A stretch of DNA of 64,000 bases from Synechococcus sp. PROS-7-1 (GTDB lineage: Bacteria; Cyanobacteriota; Cyanobacteriia; PCC-6307; Cyanobiaceae): positions 1,198,572 through 1,262,571 of the forward strand of contig NZ_CP047945.1 of the NCBI RefSeq assembly GCF_014279795.1, in the 5' to 3' direction. The position numbers were made by a program, and so were the translations under genes. Shown here piece by piece: positions 8,795 to 17,655 of the stretch (the stretch's first letter is position 1; each line of letters starts with the position of its first letter). The notes under the pieces were generated by a model. That model saw only the letters and a list, made by a program, of their open reading frames with translations. It was not told where the DNA came from and did not search any database.

Positions 8795-9385
8795 ATGATC
8801 CCCATCGTGATCGAGGAATCCGGGCGCGGGGAAAGAGCGTTTGACATCTATTCCCGTTTGTTACGGGAGCGCATCATTTTCCTCGGTGAAGCTGTCACGA
8901 GTGAGTCCGCCAACCGCATTGTTGCTCAGCTGCTGTTTCTGGAAGCTGAGGATCCGGAAAAAGATATTTTCTTGTATATCAACTCACCTGGTGGATCTGT
9001 TTATGACGGGTTGGGTATTTTCGACACGATGCAGCACATCAAGCCTGATGTGCAGACTGTCTGTGTAGGCCTTGCCGCAAGTATGGGGGCTTTTCTACTT
9101 TGTGCGGGAGCCAAAGGGAAAAGGAGCAGCCTCCGTCACTCACGAATCATGATTCACCAGCCATTGGGAGGTGCCCGCGGGCAAGCCAGCGATATCAGGA
9201 TTCAAGCCGACGAAATCTTGTTCCTGAAAAGTCGTCTCAACCAAGAACTCGCTGAACGTACGTCCCAGCCTTTGACCAAGATTCAGGAAGATACAGATCG
9301 CGATTTTTTCATGTCACCGCAAGAAGCTGTGGAATACGGCTTGATTGACAGTGTGATTGACAAACGCCCTGTTCATTCTGTCTGA
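8795..9385 (+). CDS. clpP: ATP-dependent Clp protease proteolytic subunit
   Basis: A 196-residue serine peptidase subunit that assembles into the ClpP barrel. The catalytic serine is S96 in GLAASMGAF and the histidine H121 in IMIHQPLGG; the aspartate lies in the EDTDRD segment near residue 166-168. I chose the ATG at 8795 (MIPIVIEES), which gives the usual family start. A longer frame from 8645 would overlap psb29. Cyanobacteria have several clpP paralogues; this one has no clpX or clpR beside it, so it may be the stand-alone ClpP1 type (inference). It ends at a strong hairpin. Confidence 0.95.
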   Translation: MIPIVIEESGRGERAFDIYSRLLRERIIFLGEAVTSESANRIVAQLLFLEAEDPEKDIFLYINSPGGSVYDGLGIFDTMQHIKPDVQTVCVGLAASMGAFLLCAGAKGKRSSLRHSRIMIHQPLGGARGQASDIRIQADEILFLKSRLNQELAERTSQPLTKIQEDTDRDFFMSPQEAVEYGLIDSVIDKRPVHSV

Positions 9386-9388
9386 ATA

Positions 9389-9430
9389 AAATTCCCGCTT
9401 GAGGCCACTGTTCGGCCTGAGCGGGAATTT
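9389..9430. terminator. Bidirectional terminator hairpin between clpP and a convergent gene
   Basis: The arm AAATTCCCGCTTGAGGCC pairs with GGCCTGAGCGGGAATTT around an eight-base-or-shorter loop, with one mismatch. A-rich and T-rich flanks occur on both sides, so it can end clpP on the plus strand and the 77-residue gene plus upstream ftsH on the minus strand. Confidence 0.85.
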
Positions 9431-9444
9431 GTTAAAAACGAATA

Positions 9445-9678
9445 TTATATCGACAAATCTTTTTTGCTCGAACGTAAGTCATTCCATAATGCTTTGATCT
9501 CGGCATAAGCTTCGCTTTGTTCCACTTTGCCGTTGGCTTGAAGTCCAACAATTAAACCAACACGTTCGGCAAATTGTTCGAGATTTTGATGAAATGCCAA
9601 GCGTTCTGGAGACCAGTCATCTCCTCGATAACTGCTGAAACTCTCAAGTGGAGAATGAGTTCCATCTCCGGGTTCCAT
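9445..9678 (-). CDS. Small conserved cyanobacterial protein (DUF7219-like)
   Basis: A 77-residue soluble, acidic protein. The pattern YRGDDWSPERLAFHQNLEQF, then GLQANGKVEQSEAYAEIKALW, matches my memory of a small cyanobacterial family (DUF7219) that is often mis-annotated as isopropylmalate/isohomocitrate dehydrogenase. Nothing in the sequence supports an enzyme. It lies 43 bases downstream of the ftsH start-to-stop unit on the same strand and ends at the shared hairpin, so it may be cotranscribed with ftsH. Confidence 0.7.
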   Translation of the reverse strand: MEPGDGTHSPLESFSSYRGDDWSPERLAFHQNLEQFAERVGLIVGLQANGKVEQSEAYAEIKALWNDLRSSKKDLSI

Positions 9679-9721
9679 AGACGTTCCTTAAAAACAAATT
9701 ATGAAACCCAGAGATTAAGAA

Positions 9722-11635
9722 TCAGCTAAGAACTGGGGAGAAGCGATCTTTTTCGGGGATATCGGTTACTTTGGCGACCATTTCTCTGAATTCGTCTCCA
9801 TCCAGGGTTTCTTTCTCAATTAATAACTCAACGAGATCATCCATAACTTCTCTCTGAGCACCTACCAGCTCTAGCGTTTCTTGATAGCACTGCATCACAA
9901 TGTTGCGAACTTGGTCATCGACTTGTTTTGAAATGGCTTCCGAAACATCACTCCGGGTCATCAGATCGCGACCAAGGAATACCTCTTGGCTTCCCCCTTC
10001 AAGGGACATAGGGCCAAGGTTGCTCATGCCAAATCGTGTCACCATCTGACGTGCCATCGATGCAACCTGTTGGATGTCTCCACCAGCCCCGGTTGTGACT
10101 TCGGAGCGTCCGAACACCACATCTTCAGCGGCGCGCCCACCAAGAGCTCCCATGATCCGCGCCTTGAGTTGAGCGCGAGACACAAGCATCTGCTCCTCAT
10201 CCGGTGAGAACCAGGTCAGGCCTTGCGCCTGTCCCCTTGGGATCAGGGTGACTTTTTGCACTGGGTCATGATCCTTCACCAACGTGCCAACAAGAGCATG
10301 GCCGACTTCGTGATAAGCGATCAATCGCTTGCTCCGACCATCAGTGAGAGGTTGTCCCTCCATGCCGGCAATGATTCTGTCGACCGCATCGTCGATCTCA
10401 GACAGACTGATCGATTCCTTGCGGCGGCGAGCGGTGAGGATCGCTGCTTCATTGAGAAGATTGGCCAGGTCTGCGCCTGTGAAACCAGGAGTGCGTCTGG
10501 CAATGCTGTCGAGTGAAAGCTCAGGATCGAGTTTCTTGTTTCTGGAATGAACTTCAAGAATGGAGAGTCGCCCTTTGATGTCAGGAGCATCAACGGTGAC
10601 CTGGCGATCGAACCGGCCGGGGCGCATCAACGCTGAGTCAAGAACGTCAGGTCGGTTGGTTGCGGCAATGATGATGATTCCGCTGTTGCCCTCGAATCCA
10701 TCCATTTCTGTAAGCAGCTGATTGAGGGTCTGCTCACGTTCGTCATTACCGCCACCAATACCCGCGCCTCTCTGGCGGCCAACGGCATCGATTTCATCAA
10801 TGAAAATCAGGCAAGGGCTGTTTTCTTTGGCTCGCTTGAAGAGATCGCGAACGCGGCTGGCGCCAACACCCACAAACATCTCGACGAACTCCGATCCGGA
10901 GAGAGAGAAAAACGGAACGCCCGCTTCACCTGCGATCGCTTTGGCGAGCAGAGTCTTGCCTGTGCCAGGAGGGCCAACCAAAAGCAGCCCCTTGGGAATT
11001 TGCGCACCCACAGACGTGAACTTTTCAGGCTGCTTCAAGAAGGTGACAACCTCCTCGAGGTCTTGCTTGGCTTCATTGACGCCAGCGACATCGTCAAACA
11101 TCACGCCGGTTTCAGCTTCCATCGCAAAACGGGCTTTTGTCTTTCCGAATTGCATGGCTTGCCCTGGCCCACCGGGCATGTTGTTGGAGCGTCGTGCCAG
11201 GAAAATCAGCGATCCAATCAACAGCAAGGGAAACAGAAGATTTCCGAGTAGGCCAAGGGCCGGCGGAGCTGTTTTTGGAGGATGAATGTCAAAACTGATT
11301 CCTTCCTCCTTGAGTGTGTTGATCAGTTCAGGTGCAAGCCCAGGAAGATCGACTCTCAGACGCTGAACCCGATTATCAAGGTCGGGATCGACCGCTTCCA
11401 CCACGGCATCCCGACCACCGTCGTAGATGTCGACAGATGTGACACGTCCGGCTGCAACGTAGTCAAGGAAGCGTCCGTAGCTCATGCGAGCGACCGCGGT
11501 GTTCCGCGGCGCCACGGTGGGACCACCGGGCTTGAGGCCGTTCAATCCACCGCTGCCGAGCACTTGCCAGGCCAGCACCAGAGCAATGGTGATGGGTAGA
11601 CCCCAAAGAAGGATCTGGCGCCAGCGTTGGTTCAT
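9722..11635 (-). CDS. ftsH: ATP-dependent zinc metalloprotease FtsH
   Basis: A 637-residue membrane AAA protease. It has an N-terminal membrane helix (residues 8-26), a small lumenal domain, a second helix (about 130-146), the Walker A GPPGTGKT near residue 219, Walker [17 protein letters not shown], and the zinc site HEVGH at 442-446. In cyanobacteria hexameric FtsH complexes degrade damaged D1 protein. I cannot say which of the usual four paralogues this is. Nearby psb29 encodes a protein known to control FtsH accumulation. The MacB-like permease and pyk lie upstream on the same strand, with a 63-base gap to ftsH. Confidence 0.96.
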   Translation of the reverse strand: MNQRWRQILLWGLPITIALVLAWQVLGSGGLNGLKPGGPTVAPRNTAVARMSYGRFLDYVAAGRVTSVDIYDGGRDAVVEAVDPDLDNRVQRLRVDLPGLAPELINTLKEEGISFDIHPPKTAPPALGLLGNLLFPLLLIGSLIFLARRSNNMPGGPGQAMQFGKTKARFAMEAETGVMFDDVAGVNEAKQDLEEVVTFLKQPEKFTSVGAQIPKGLLLVGPPGTGKTLLAKAIAGEAGVPFFSLSGSEFVEMFVGVGASRVRDLFKRAKENSPCLIFIDEIDAVGRQRGAGIGGGNDEREQTLNQLLTEMDGFEGNSGIIIIAATNRPDVLDSALMRPGRFDRQVTVDAPDIKGRLSILEVHSRNKKLDPELSLDSIARRTPGFTGADLANLLNEAAILTARRRKESISLSEIDDAVDRIIAGMEGQPLTDGRSKRLIAYHEVGHALVGTLVKDHDPVQKVTLIPRGQAQGLTWFSPDEEQMLVSRAQLKARIMGALGGRAAEDVVFGRSEVTTGAGGDIQQVASMARQMVTRFGMSNLGPMSLEGGSQEVFLGRDLMTRSDVSEAISKQVDDQVRNIVMQCYQETLELVGAQREVMDDLVELLIEKETLDGDEFREMVAKVTDIPEKDRFSPVLS

Positions 11636-11698
11636 GGATCTCGTACCGATTGCGTGATCGTAAGAGCTGCCGGTGTTGAACTGCAGACGCAGATCTCA

Positions 11699-12928
11699 CT
11701 AAAGACTGCGCAATGCCGTGATCGGATCAAGTCGTGCTGCTCGCCTGGCTGGAACCACACCGAAAAACAGGCCGATGGAGCCTGACAACCCCACAGTGAC
11801 CAGGACTGTGGAGGCCCCGATCGCGGCCGGTAGGGGAGTGAACGCAGCAACCAAGGCGATGGCTCCGTATCCAGTGGCTGTTCCGATCACGCCGCCGAGG
11901 CTGGCAAGAACAAGAGACTCGACAAGAAACTGACGAAGAACATCGGAACTCCTGGCTCCGAGTGCCTTTCTCAGACCGATCTCCTCGGTGCGCTCGCTGA
12001 CTGACACCAACATGATGTTCATAATTCCGATTCCGCCGACCAAGAGCGAAACGCCACCGATCGCACCCAACATCAGTGTGAGGCCACCAGTGATGGTGCC
12101 AACGATCGTGAGGGCATCCTGCTGGGAACGCACCGCGAAATCATCGTTGCGAAGGATCTTGTGCCGTTGGCGAAGAAGGTTGGAGATTTGGAATTTTGCA
12201 GCCCCGGTGCTCTGTTCAGAGAGGGCTTCAGCACTGATGAAACTCAAACTGATGCCATAGGTGGGATCGCGGCCGGTCAGCCGGCTCACCATGGTGGAGA
12301 GAGGGATGTAGGCGTTTTCATCTTGATTGGAGCCGAAGACTGCTCCCTTCGGTGCCATCACCCCAATCACCGTGAAACTCTGGTCACGGATCCGCAGGCT
12401 TTGTCCGATGGAACTGCCGCTGGGAAAGAGCTTGTCACGCAGATCAGGGCCAATCACAACAACAGTGCGTGCGGCTTTGACGTCCTGTTCTGTGATGAAA
12501 CGCCCTCTGGAGATCTCGAAACTTCTTACGGGAAGAAATTCCGGTGTGATCCCGAAGATCGCCGCGGTGCTGCTTCTCGCTCCAGCCTGAACGACTTCAT
12601 TGGCATTGATCTGTGGTGCCACCCGCTTCACACTCGGGACTTGCTCTGCAATCGCTTCAGCATCTTCAAGGACGAGCGTCTTCGGAAATGCCACACCTTG
12701 CCTGCGGGTGTCGTTGCTGCCAGGCACAACGAAGAGCACATTGGCGCCAAGGGTGCTGAGCTGGCTCTCCGCAAGATTCTGAGCGCCACGACCCACTCCG
12801 ACGAGGGTGATCACGGACGCATTGCCGATCACGATCCCAAGCATGGTGAGCAGGCTTCGCAGGCGATTGGCTCTCAGTGTGGTGAGAGCCATCCCGACGG
12901 TTTCGGCGATGGGCAGGTTGCTCGCCAT
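11699..12928 (-). CDS. MacB-like ABC transporter permease
   Basis: A 409-residue permease with the MacB architecture: an N-terminal helix (TMLGIVIGNASVITLVGVG), a large extracytoplasmic MacB-PCD domain (about 50-270), and a C-terminal FtsX bundle of three helices with the conserved cytosolic loop SERTEEIGLRKALGAR. Such proteins act as mechanotransmission pumps with a separate ATPase and membrane fusion protein, or in lipoprotein or DevBCA-type export. Neither partner is adjacent, so the substrate is unknown. Only 14 bases separate it from the pyk stop, suggesting one transcript. Confidence 0.88.
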   Translation of the reverse strand: MASNLPIAETVGMALTTLRANRLRSLLTMLGIVIGNASVITLVGVGRGAQNLAESQLSTLGANVLFVVPGSNDTRRQGVAFPKTLVLEDAEAIAEQVPSVKRVAPQINANEVVQAGARSSTAAIFGITPEFLPVRSFEISRGRFITEQDVKAARTVVVIGPDLRDKLFPSGSSIGQSLRIRDQSFTVIGVMAPKGAVFGSNQDENAYIPLSTMVSRLTGRDPTYGISLSFISAEALSEQSTGAAKFQISNLLRQRHKILRNDDFAVRSQQDALTIVGTITGGLTLMLGAIGGVSLLVGGIGIMNIMLVSVSERTEEIGLRKALGARSSDVLRQFLVESLVLASLGGVIGTATGYGAIALVAAFTPLPAAIGASTVLVTVGLSGSIGLFFGVVPARRAARLDPITALRSL

Positions 12929-12942
12929 TCTTCTGGTGGTGT

Positions 12943-14739
12943 TTAGAGCATCGTGTCGAGTTTCATCAGCGTGTTGCTGCCGGTGCCGCGATGCACTGCA
13001 CCTTCTTTGATGTGGAGGGTCACCACCTCACCTTCACGCAGATCCCTGGTTGCATTGGCGACGCCGGTGATCACTGAGAGACCGAGCCGACGGGCAATCA
13101 CTGCAGCATGTGAATCATCACCCCCACATTCGGTGATGATCGCAGCGGCTTCACGGAATGCGTCGAGATAGTCAGCGTTGGTGTCGCTGGCGACGAGGAT
13201 ATCTCCGGGTTCCAGACGCGCGCAGTCGCTGGCAGTGAGGGCGATGCGGACCTTGCCGCTGATCGATCCGCTCCCGATTCCGGTTCCACGTCCCAGCACG
13301 GCACTCACAATCCCCACCTTGATCAGATCCGTGGAACCGCTGACGCCTGCAAGGGTTCCGGCCGTTTGGACGCAGAGATCACCGTCTTTGAGAACTCCCA
13401 TTTCCTGAGCGACACCCATCGCCAAGGTGAACGTTGCTGTGGTGCTTTTCTGTGTTTCGATCAACAAGGGTGTGACACCCCAAACCAGCTGGAGTTTGCG
13501 TGCCACCGAGACTTCGGACGTGATCGCGAGAATCGGCGTGGAGGGCCTGAATTTGCTCACGTTGTGAGCTGTGGCTCCACTTTTGGTGAGCGGGAGAATG
13601 GCTGCCGCATTGAGTTGTCGGGCAATGCTGCTCACGGCTCCGCTGATCGCGTTGGGAATGGTGCTGGGCAGATGGGTATCAATCGGACGCTGGGGGTAGT
13701 CCCGTTCGATCCGCCGCGCAATCGTGGCCATCGTTTCGACCGCTTCAACGGGAAAGTCCCCAACCGCGGTTTCATTCGAGAGCATCACCGCGTCAGTTCC
13801 ATCCAGAATCGCGTTGGCCACATCACTCACCTCCGCTCGGGTGGGTCTGGGGCTTGATGCCATCGAGTCGAGCATCTGGGTTGCCGTGATGATCGGGATT
13901 CCCAGGCTGTTGGCCTTGTGAATCAGATCCTTCTGCAGCAGAGGAACCTCTTCAGCAGGCATCTCGACTCCGAGATCCCCGCGGGCCACCATGACTCCGT
14001 CGCACAGCGGCAAGATCGCGTCGATCTGGTCGATCGCTTCGAATTTCTCGATCTTTGCCACCACGGGCGTGGTGAAGCCATGCTTGCGAATCAGTTCTCG
14101 GATCTCCTGCATATCCGATGGGTTGCGCACGAAACTGAGGGCGACCCAGTCGACACCCTGCTGAAGTCCGAATGCCAGATCTTGGCGGTCTTTTTGGGTC
14201 AGAGCACGCACAGAGAGCTGCACGTCTGGGAAATTCACCCCTTTGTTGTTGGAGAGCACGCCACCCACGGTGACGACGCAATGAAGGGTCTGATCAGCAC
14301 TATCGACCCTGTCCACGCGCATCTCGACGCGGCCATCGTCGAGAAGGATGCGGCTGCCTGCTGTGACCTCATCAGCAAGCTTGTCGTAAGTCACGGTGGC
14401 AACCGTCTGGTTGCAGCGCACCTGTTTTGAAGTGAGGGAGAAATGATCACCTTTGTCAACGGTGATTGGCCCTTCCTCGAAACGGCCCAGCCTGATCTTC
14501 GGACCCTGAAGGTCTTGGAGGATGCCGATATGAACGCCCAGCTCATGGGCCACCTGACGGATTGTGGCCATCCGAGCCGCATGCTCGCTGTGATCTCCGT
14601 GGGAAAAATTCAAACGGAATGTGGTGGCACCGGCCTGAATCAGCTCACGGATCCGTTCAGCACTTTCTGTAGCTGGGCCGATCGTGGCAACGATCTTGGT
14701 TCTACGGTTCAGATCGAGCACGGCCATTCTTGGCGCCAT
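12943..14739 (-). CDS. pyk: Pyruvate kinase with C-terminal PEP-utilizer-like domain
   Basis: A 598-residue enzyme that makes pyruvate and ATP from PEP. The N-terminal barrel begins RRTKIVATIGPATES and has catalytic-lysine segment PVVAKIEKFEAIDQID and metal-binding MVARGDLGVEMPAEEVP. After the usual C domain (to about residue 475) an extra domain contains GGDDSHAAVIARRLGLSVITG, like the swivelling phosphohistidine domain of PEP synthases and PPDK. This extension is known in Bacillus and cyanobacterial pyruvate kinases. Starts at 14739 or 14727 are both possible. It is divergent from the MazG-like gene. Confidence 0.95.
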   Translation of the reverse strand: MAPRMAVLDLNRRTKIVATIGPATESAERIRELIQAGATTFRLNFSHGDHSEHAARMATIRQVAHELGVHIGILQDLQGPKIRLGRFEEGPITVDKGDHFSLTSKQVRCNQTVATVTYDKLADEVTAGSRILLDDGRVEMRVDRVDSADQTLHCVVTVGGVLSNNKGVNFPDVQLSVRALTQKDRQDLAFGLQQGVDWVALSFVRNPSDMQEIRELIRKHGFTTPVVAKIEKFEAIDQIDAILPLCDGVMVARGDLGVEMPAEEVPLLQKDLIHKANSLGIPIITATQMLDSMASSPRPTRAEVSDVANAILDGTDAVMLSNETAVGDFPVEAVETMATIARRIERDYPQRPIDTHLPSTIPNAISGAVSSIARQLNAAAILPLTKSGATAHNVSKFRPSTPILAITSEVSVARKLQLVWGVTPLLIETQKSTTATFTLAMGVAQEMGVLKDGDLCVQTAGTLAGVSGSTDLIKVGIVSAVLGRGTGIGSGSISGKVRIALTASDCARLEPGDILVASDTNADYLDAFREAAAIITECGGDDSHAAVIARRLGLSVITGVANATRDLREGEVVTLHIKEGAVHRGTGSNTLMKLDTML

Positions 14740-14783
14740 AAACCAGCGGAATCTACCGTCAAGCCCATTGGCGCCTCATCACT

Positions 14784-15113
14784 GTGCATCTCAACGATTA
14801 CCAGCGGGAATCCAGAACGACAGCCCGTTACCCCGATCTTGGAAGCAATCTGATTTATCCAACCCTGGGACTTGCAGGAGAGGCGGGAGAGGTGGCTGAC
14901 AAAGTCAAGAAACTGATCCGGGATCGGAACAGCCTGGTGGATGACAGCTTCAAGCAAGACATCGCCCTGGAACTGGGCGATGTGCTTTGGTACATCGCTC
15001 AACTTTCCACAGAACTGGGACTGACCCTCGAGGACGTGGGGCAGATGAACCTCGAAAAACTGAACAGCCGCTCAAAACGGGGGACCCTCCATGGCGAGGG
15101 CGACCACCGCTGA
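14784..15113 (+). CDS. MazG-like nucleotide pyrophosphohydrolase
   Basis: A 109-residue all-helical protein with GTG start. The motif GLAGEAGEVADKVKK, then ALELGDVLWYIAQL, supplies the EExxE/ExxD-like acidic metal ligands of the MazG/all-alpha NTP pyrophosphatase fold. Such enzymes hydrolyse NTPs or dNTPs to the monophosphate and PPi for pool cleaning. It is single-domain, unlike the two-domain MazG of E. coli. It converges on yggT with a 5-base gap. Confidence 0.85.
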   Translation: MHLNDYQRESRTTARYPDLGSNLIYPTLGLAGEAGEVADKVKKLIRDRNSLVDDSFKQDIALELGDVLWYIAQLSTELGLTLEDVGQMNLEKLNSRSKRGTLHGEGDHR

Positions 15114-15118
15114 GAGGC

Positions 15119-15421
15119 TCAGCCGAAGCTGTTGAAACCACTTGCAAATGAATAACTGGCTGAAACAAGAAGCTGCTGCATCAGGCTGAGGGCAAAAAAG
15201 GCGATAATCGCCGAAAGGTCGAGACCTCCCAAAGGAGGAATTAAGCCGCGAAAGGCGTTGAGGTAAGGGTCGGTGATGGAGCTCACGGTGCTCAGCACCG
15301 GATTGCTCCAGTCGATGTTGGGGAACCAGCTCAACAGCACGCGCACGATCAGCACGAGCGAATAGATCTGCAAGGTCTGCGCCAGCACTTGAAGCGTGGT
15401 GGACACCAACTCGAAAGCCAT
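15119..15421 (-). CDS. YggT/YlmG family membrane protein
   Basis: A 100-residue protein with two membrane helices (about residues 12-32 and 70-90) and the family motif RVLLSWFPNIDWSNP followed by DPYLNAFRGLIPP. YggT/YlmG proteins in cyanobacteria and chloroplasts (CCB3/YLMG) are linked to nucleoid partitioning and cytochrome b6f heme attachment; which role applies here is not shown. ScpB, a chromosome segregation protein, is immediately upstream on the same strand. Confidence 0.9.
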   Translation of the reverse strand: MAFELVSTTLQVLAQTLQIYSLVLIVRVLLSWFPNIDWSNPVLSTVSSITDPYLNAFRGLIPPLGGLDLSAIIAFFALSLMQQLLVSASYSFASGFNSFG

Positions 15422-15445
15422 GGGAGCGGGATGACTAAAGGAACT

Positions 15446-15946
15446 CTATGCAGCCTGGGGGGGTTCGGTGCCGCCGATTTCAGGGAGCACTGAAAAGGTT
15501 CGATGAAATTTCTCTGTCAGCGTGATCCAGTACGAGCGACCATCACTCTGGCGCTTGCGTTCAATGAAATTCTGGCTGATCAGTTCCTTGATGTGGTCGT
15601 AGGCCCCAGAGCCACGCAGATCCACGAGGTCCGACTGGAGGATGCGCTTTTTCAAAGCAATTGTTGCCAGTGTTCGCAAGGCAGCGGTTGACAGGTCGAC
15701 AGGGAGAAGATCCCTCACCAGATCGCCTAATCCGGGTCTGAGCTGAAGACCGTAACGGCCATTGGAATGATTGATCTCAAGGGCTGTATCCCTTTGGGCA
15801 TAACCGGCAATCAAAACCAGTAGCCCCTGCTCCGCTTCGGACGCTGTGACTCCAGAGAGTGCTGCCAGTTCTTGGAGCGTGAGGGGACGCCCCTTTAGGT
15901 AGAGAATCGCCTCGAGGCGGGCCGGTAAAGACAGAGCCTGTTCCAT
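15446..15946 (-). CDS. scpB: Segregation and condensation protein B
   Basis: ScpB dimers bind ScpA and the SMC ATPase in the bacterial condensin complex. The 166-residue product has two winged-helix domains: LPARLEAILYLKGRPLTLQELAALSG at the start and LRTLATIALKKRILQSDLVDLRG with the DHIKELISQNFIERKRQ recognition region later. The frame extends to a TTG at 16006; I prefer the ATG at 15946 (MEQALSLPARL), which starts just before the conserved domain. ScpA is not in the window. Confidence 0.9.
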   Translation of the reverse strand: MEQALSLPARLEAILYLKGRPLTLQELAALSGVTASEAEQGLLVLIAGYAQRDTALEINHSNGRYGLQLRPGLGDLVRDLLPVDLSTAALRTLATIALKKRILQSDLVDLRGSGAYDHIKELISQNFIERKRQSDGRSYWITLTEKFHRTFSVLPEIGGTEPPQAA

Positions 15947-16045
15947 CGGATGCTCATGATCTCGATCCAGAGGCAGCGTGTCGTCACTCAAATCCCCACC
16001 TCTCAACGCGATAGTTCAAGGTAACGTCCGCACACAGAAGGGCCA

Positions 16046-17578
16046 TCAGGCTCCCAAAAAGATTCGATAGGCAGGATTGGACGTTTCCTCCCAGCTGGCA
16101 TATCCAAGTTCTCTGAGCACACCTTGCCAGTCTTGAAGTTCATCGGGTTTCACCAGCACCCCAACCACGATGCGCCCCACATCTGCACCATGGTTTCGGT
16201 AGTGAAAAATGCTGATGGACCAGTCAGCATGCAGAGCACTCACGAAGCGCATCAGCGCCCCGGGCCGTTCTGGGAACTCGAAGCGGTAAAGCAATTCCTG
16301 GGGTTGCTGGGATCCGGAATCAGCGCGAATGGGCAGTCGGCCACCCACCATGTGACGGAGGTGAACTTTTGCCAATTCATCGTCACTGAGATCGAGGCAG
16401 TCGTATCCATGACTGCGCAAGTAAGCGAGAAGATCCGCGCGATCTTGCAGATCAGCCACCTGGATGCCCATAAAGATATGGGCGCTTTCGCCAGCACCCA
16501 TGCGGTAGCTGAATTCCGTCAGGCTGCGTTTGTGGAGAAGCTCACAGAGTTGTCTCAGGCTGCCCGGTTCTTCGGGAATCTCCACAGCCAACATGGCTTC
16601 CCGTTCTTCCCCCAATTCGGCCCGCTCAGCCACAAAGCGCAGCCGATCAAAATTCATGTTGGCGCCGCAGGCGACGGCCACCAACTCTTGATTTTTCAGT
16701 CCTCGGCGTGCGACATCCGCTTTTAAGCCGGCAACCGCTAAGGCCCCCGCCGGTTCGAGAATGGATCGTGTGTCTTCAAAGACATCCTTGATCGCCGCAC
16801 AGATCTCATCGGTGCTGACCGTGACGATGGCGTCGACATAACGTTGAACCAGACGGAAGGTGTGTTCACCGACTTCTCGCACGGCCACACCATCAGCGAA
16901 CAATCCGACTTGAGGGAGTCGAATGCGTTCACCGGCCTCCAGCGAAAGGGTCATGGCGGCAGCGTCATGCGGCTCAACACCAATGATCTGCACATCGGGC
17001 CATAGGGTTTTCACATAGGCCGCAATGCCTCCGATCAAGCCGCCGCCACCAATGGCGATGTAGATGGCATCAGGAGGACATGGACTCTGACGCAGGATTT
17101 CCATGCCCACGGTTCCTTGTCCGGCAATGACATCGGGGTCATCGAAAGGGTGGATGAAGCAGAGGTGCTCGTTTTCGCTGCGGCGGCGTGCCTCGGCATA
17201 GGCCTCGTCATAAGTTTCACCGTGGAGAACAACTTCGCCTCCTAGTTGCTTCACGGCTTCGACTTTCACGCTTGGCGTGGTGACCGGCATCACAATCACT
17301 GCCCGGCAGTGGAGATGGGAGGCACTCAGAGCGACGCCCTGAGCGTGGTTTCCAGCACTGGAGGCGATCACCCCACGACTCAGCTCCTCTTGAGTGAGCT
17401 GGGCCATGCGGTTGTAAGCCCCCCGAAGTTTGAACGAAAAGACCGGTTGAAGATCCTCCCGCTTGAGTCGGATGGTGTTGGAGAGACGGCGACTGAGATT
17501 GCTGGCTACATCGAGGGGGGTTTCACGGGCGACGTCATAGACCCGTGCACGAAGAATCCTTTGGAGATAGTCGTCCAT
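16046..17578 (-). CDS. ilvA: Threonine ammonia-lyase, biosynthetic
   Basis: IlvA deaminates threonine to 2-oxobutanoate, the entry to isoleucine synthesis. The 510-residue protein has the PLP lysine in FSFKLRGAYN, a glycine-rich phosphate loop AIGGGGLIGGIAAY, and two ACT-like regulatory domains in the last 180 residues (AVEIPEEPGSLRQL and YRFEFPERPGALMRF). That two-ACT tail is the biosynthetic, isoleucine-sensitive type. The gene is divergent from dxs with a 77-base gap. Confidence 0.95.
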   Translation of the reverse strand: MDDYLQRILRARVYDVARETPLDVASNLSRRLSNTIRLKREDLQPVFSFKLRGAYNRMAQLTQEELSRGVIASSAGNHAQGVALSASHLHCRAVIVMPVTTPSVKVEAVKQLGGEVVLHGETYDEAYAEARRRSENEHLCFIHPFDDPDVIAGQGTVGMEILRQSPCPPDAIYIAIGGGGLIGGIAAYVKTLWPDVQIIGVEPHDAAAMTLSLEAGERIRLPQVGLFADGVAVREVGEHTFRLVQRYVDAIVTVSTDEICAAIKDVFEDTRSILEPAGALAVAGLKADVARRGLKNQELVAVACGANMNFDRLRFVAERAELGEEREAMLAVEIPEEPGSLRQLCELLHKRSLTEFSYRMGAGESAHIFMGIQVADLQDRADLLAYLRSHGYDCLDLSDDELAKVHLRHMVGGRLPIRADSGSQQPQELLYRFEFPERPGALMRFVSALHADWSISIFHYRNHGADVGRIVVGVLVKPDELQDWQGVLRELGYASWEETSNPAYRIFLGA

Positions 17579-17655
17579 CTTCCCAGTGTGACAACTCAGC
17601 GGCTGTCGCGGCTGGTAAGGAGGGCCCGTAGATTGCCTGAATCAGAAGCGGGCCC

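Noticed and set aside
12161-12946. 261-residue frame opposite the MacB-like permease
   Set aside because: Antisense shadow; the opposite strand has clear FtsX and MacB motifs.
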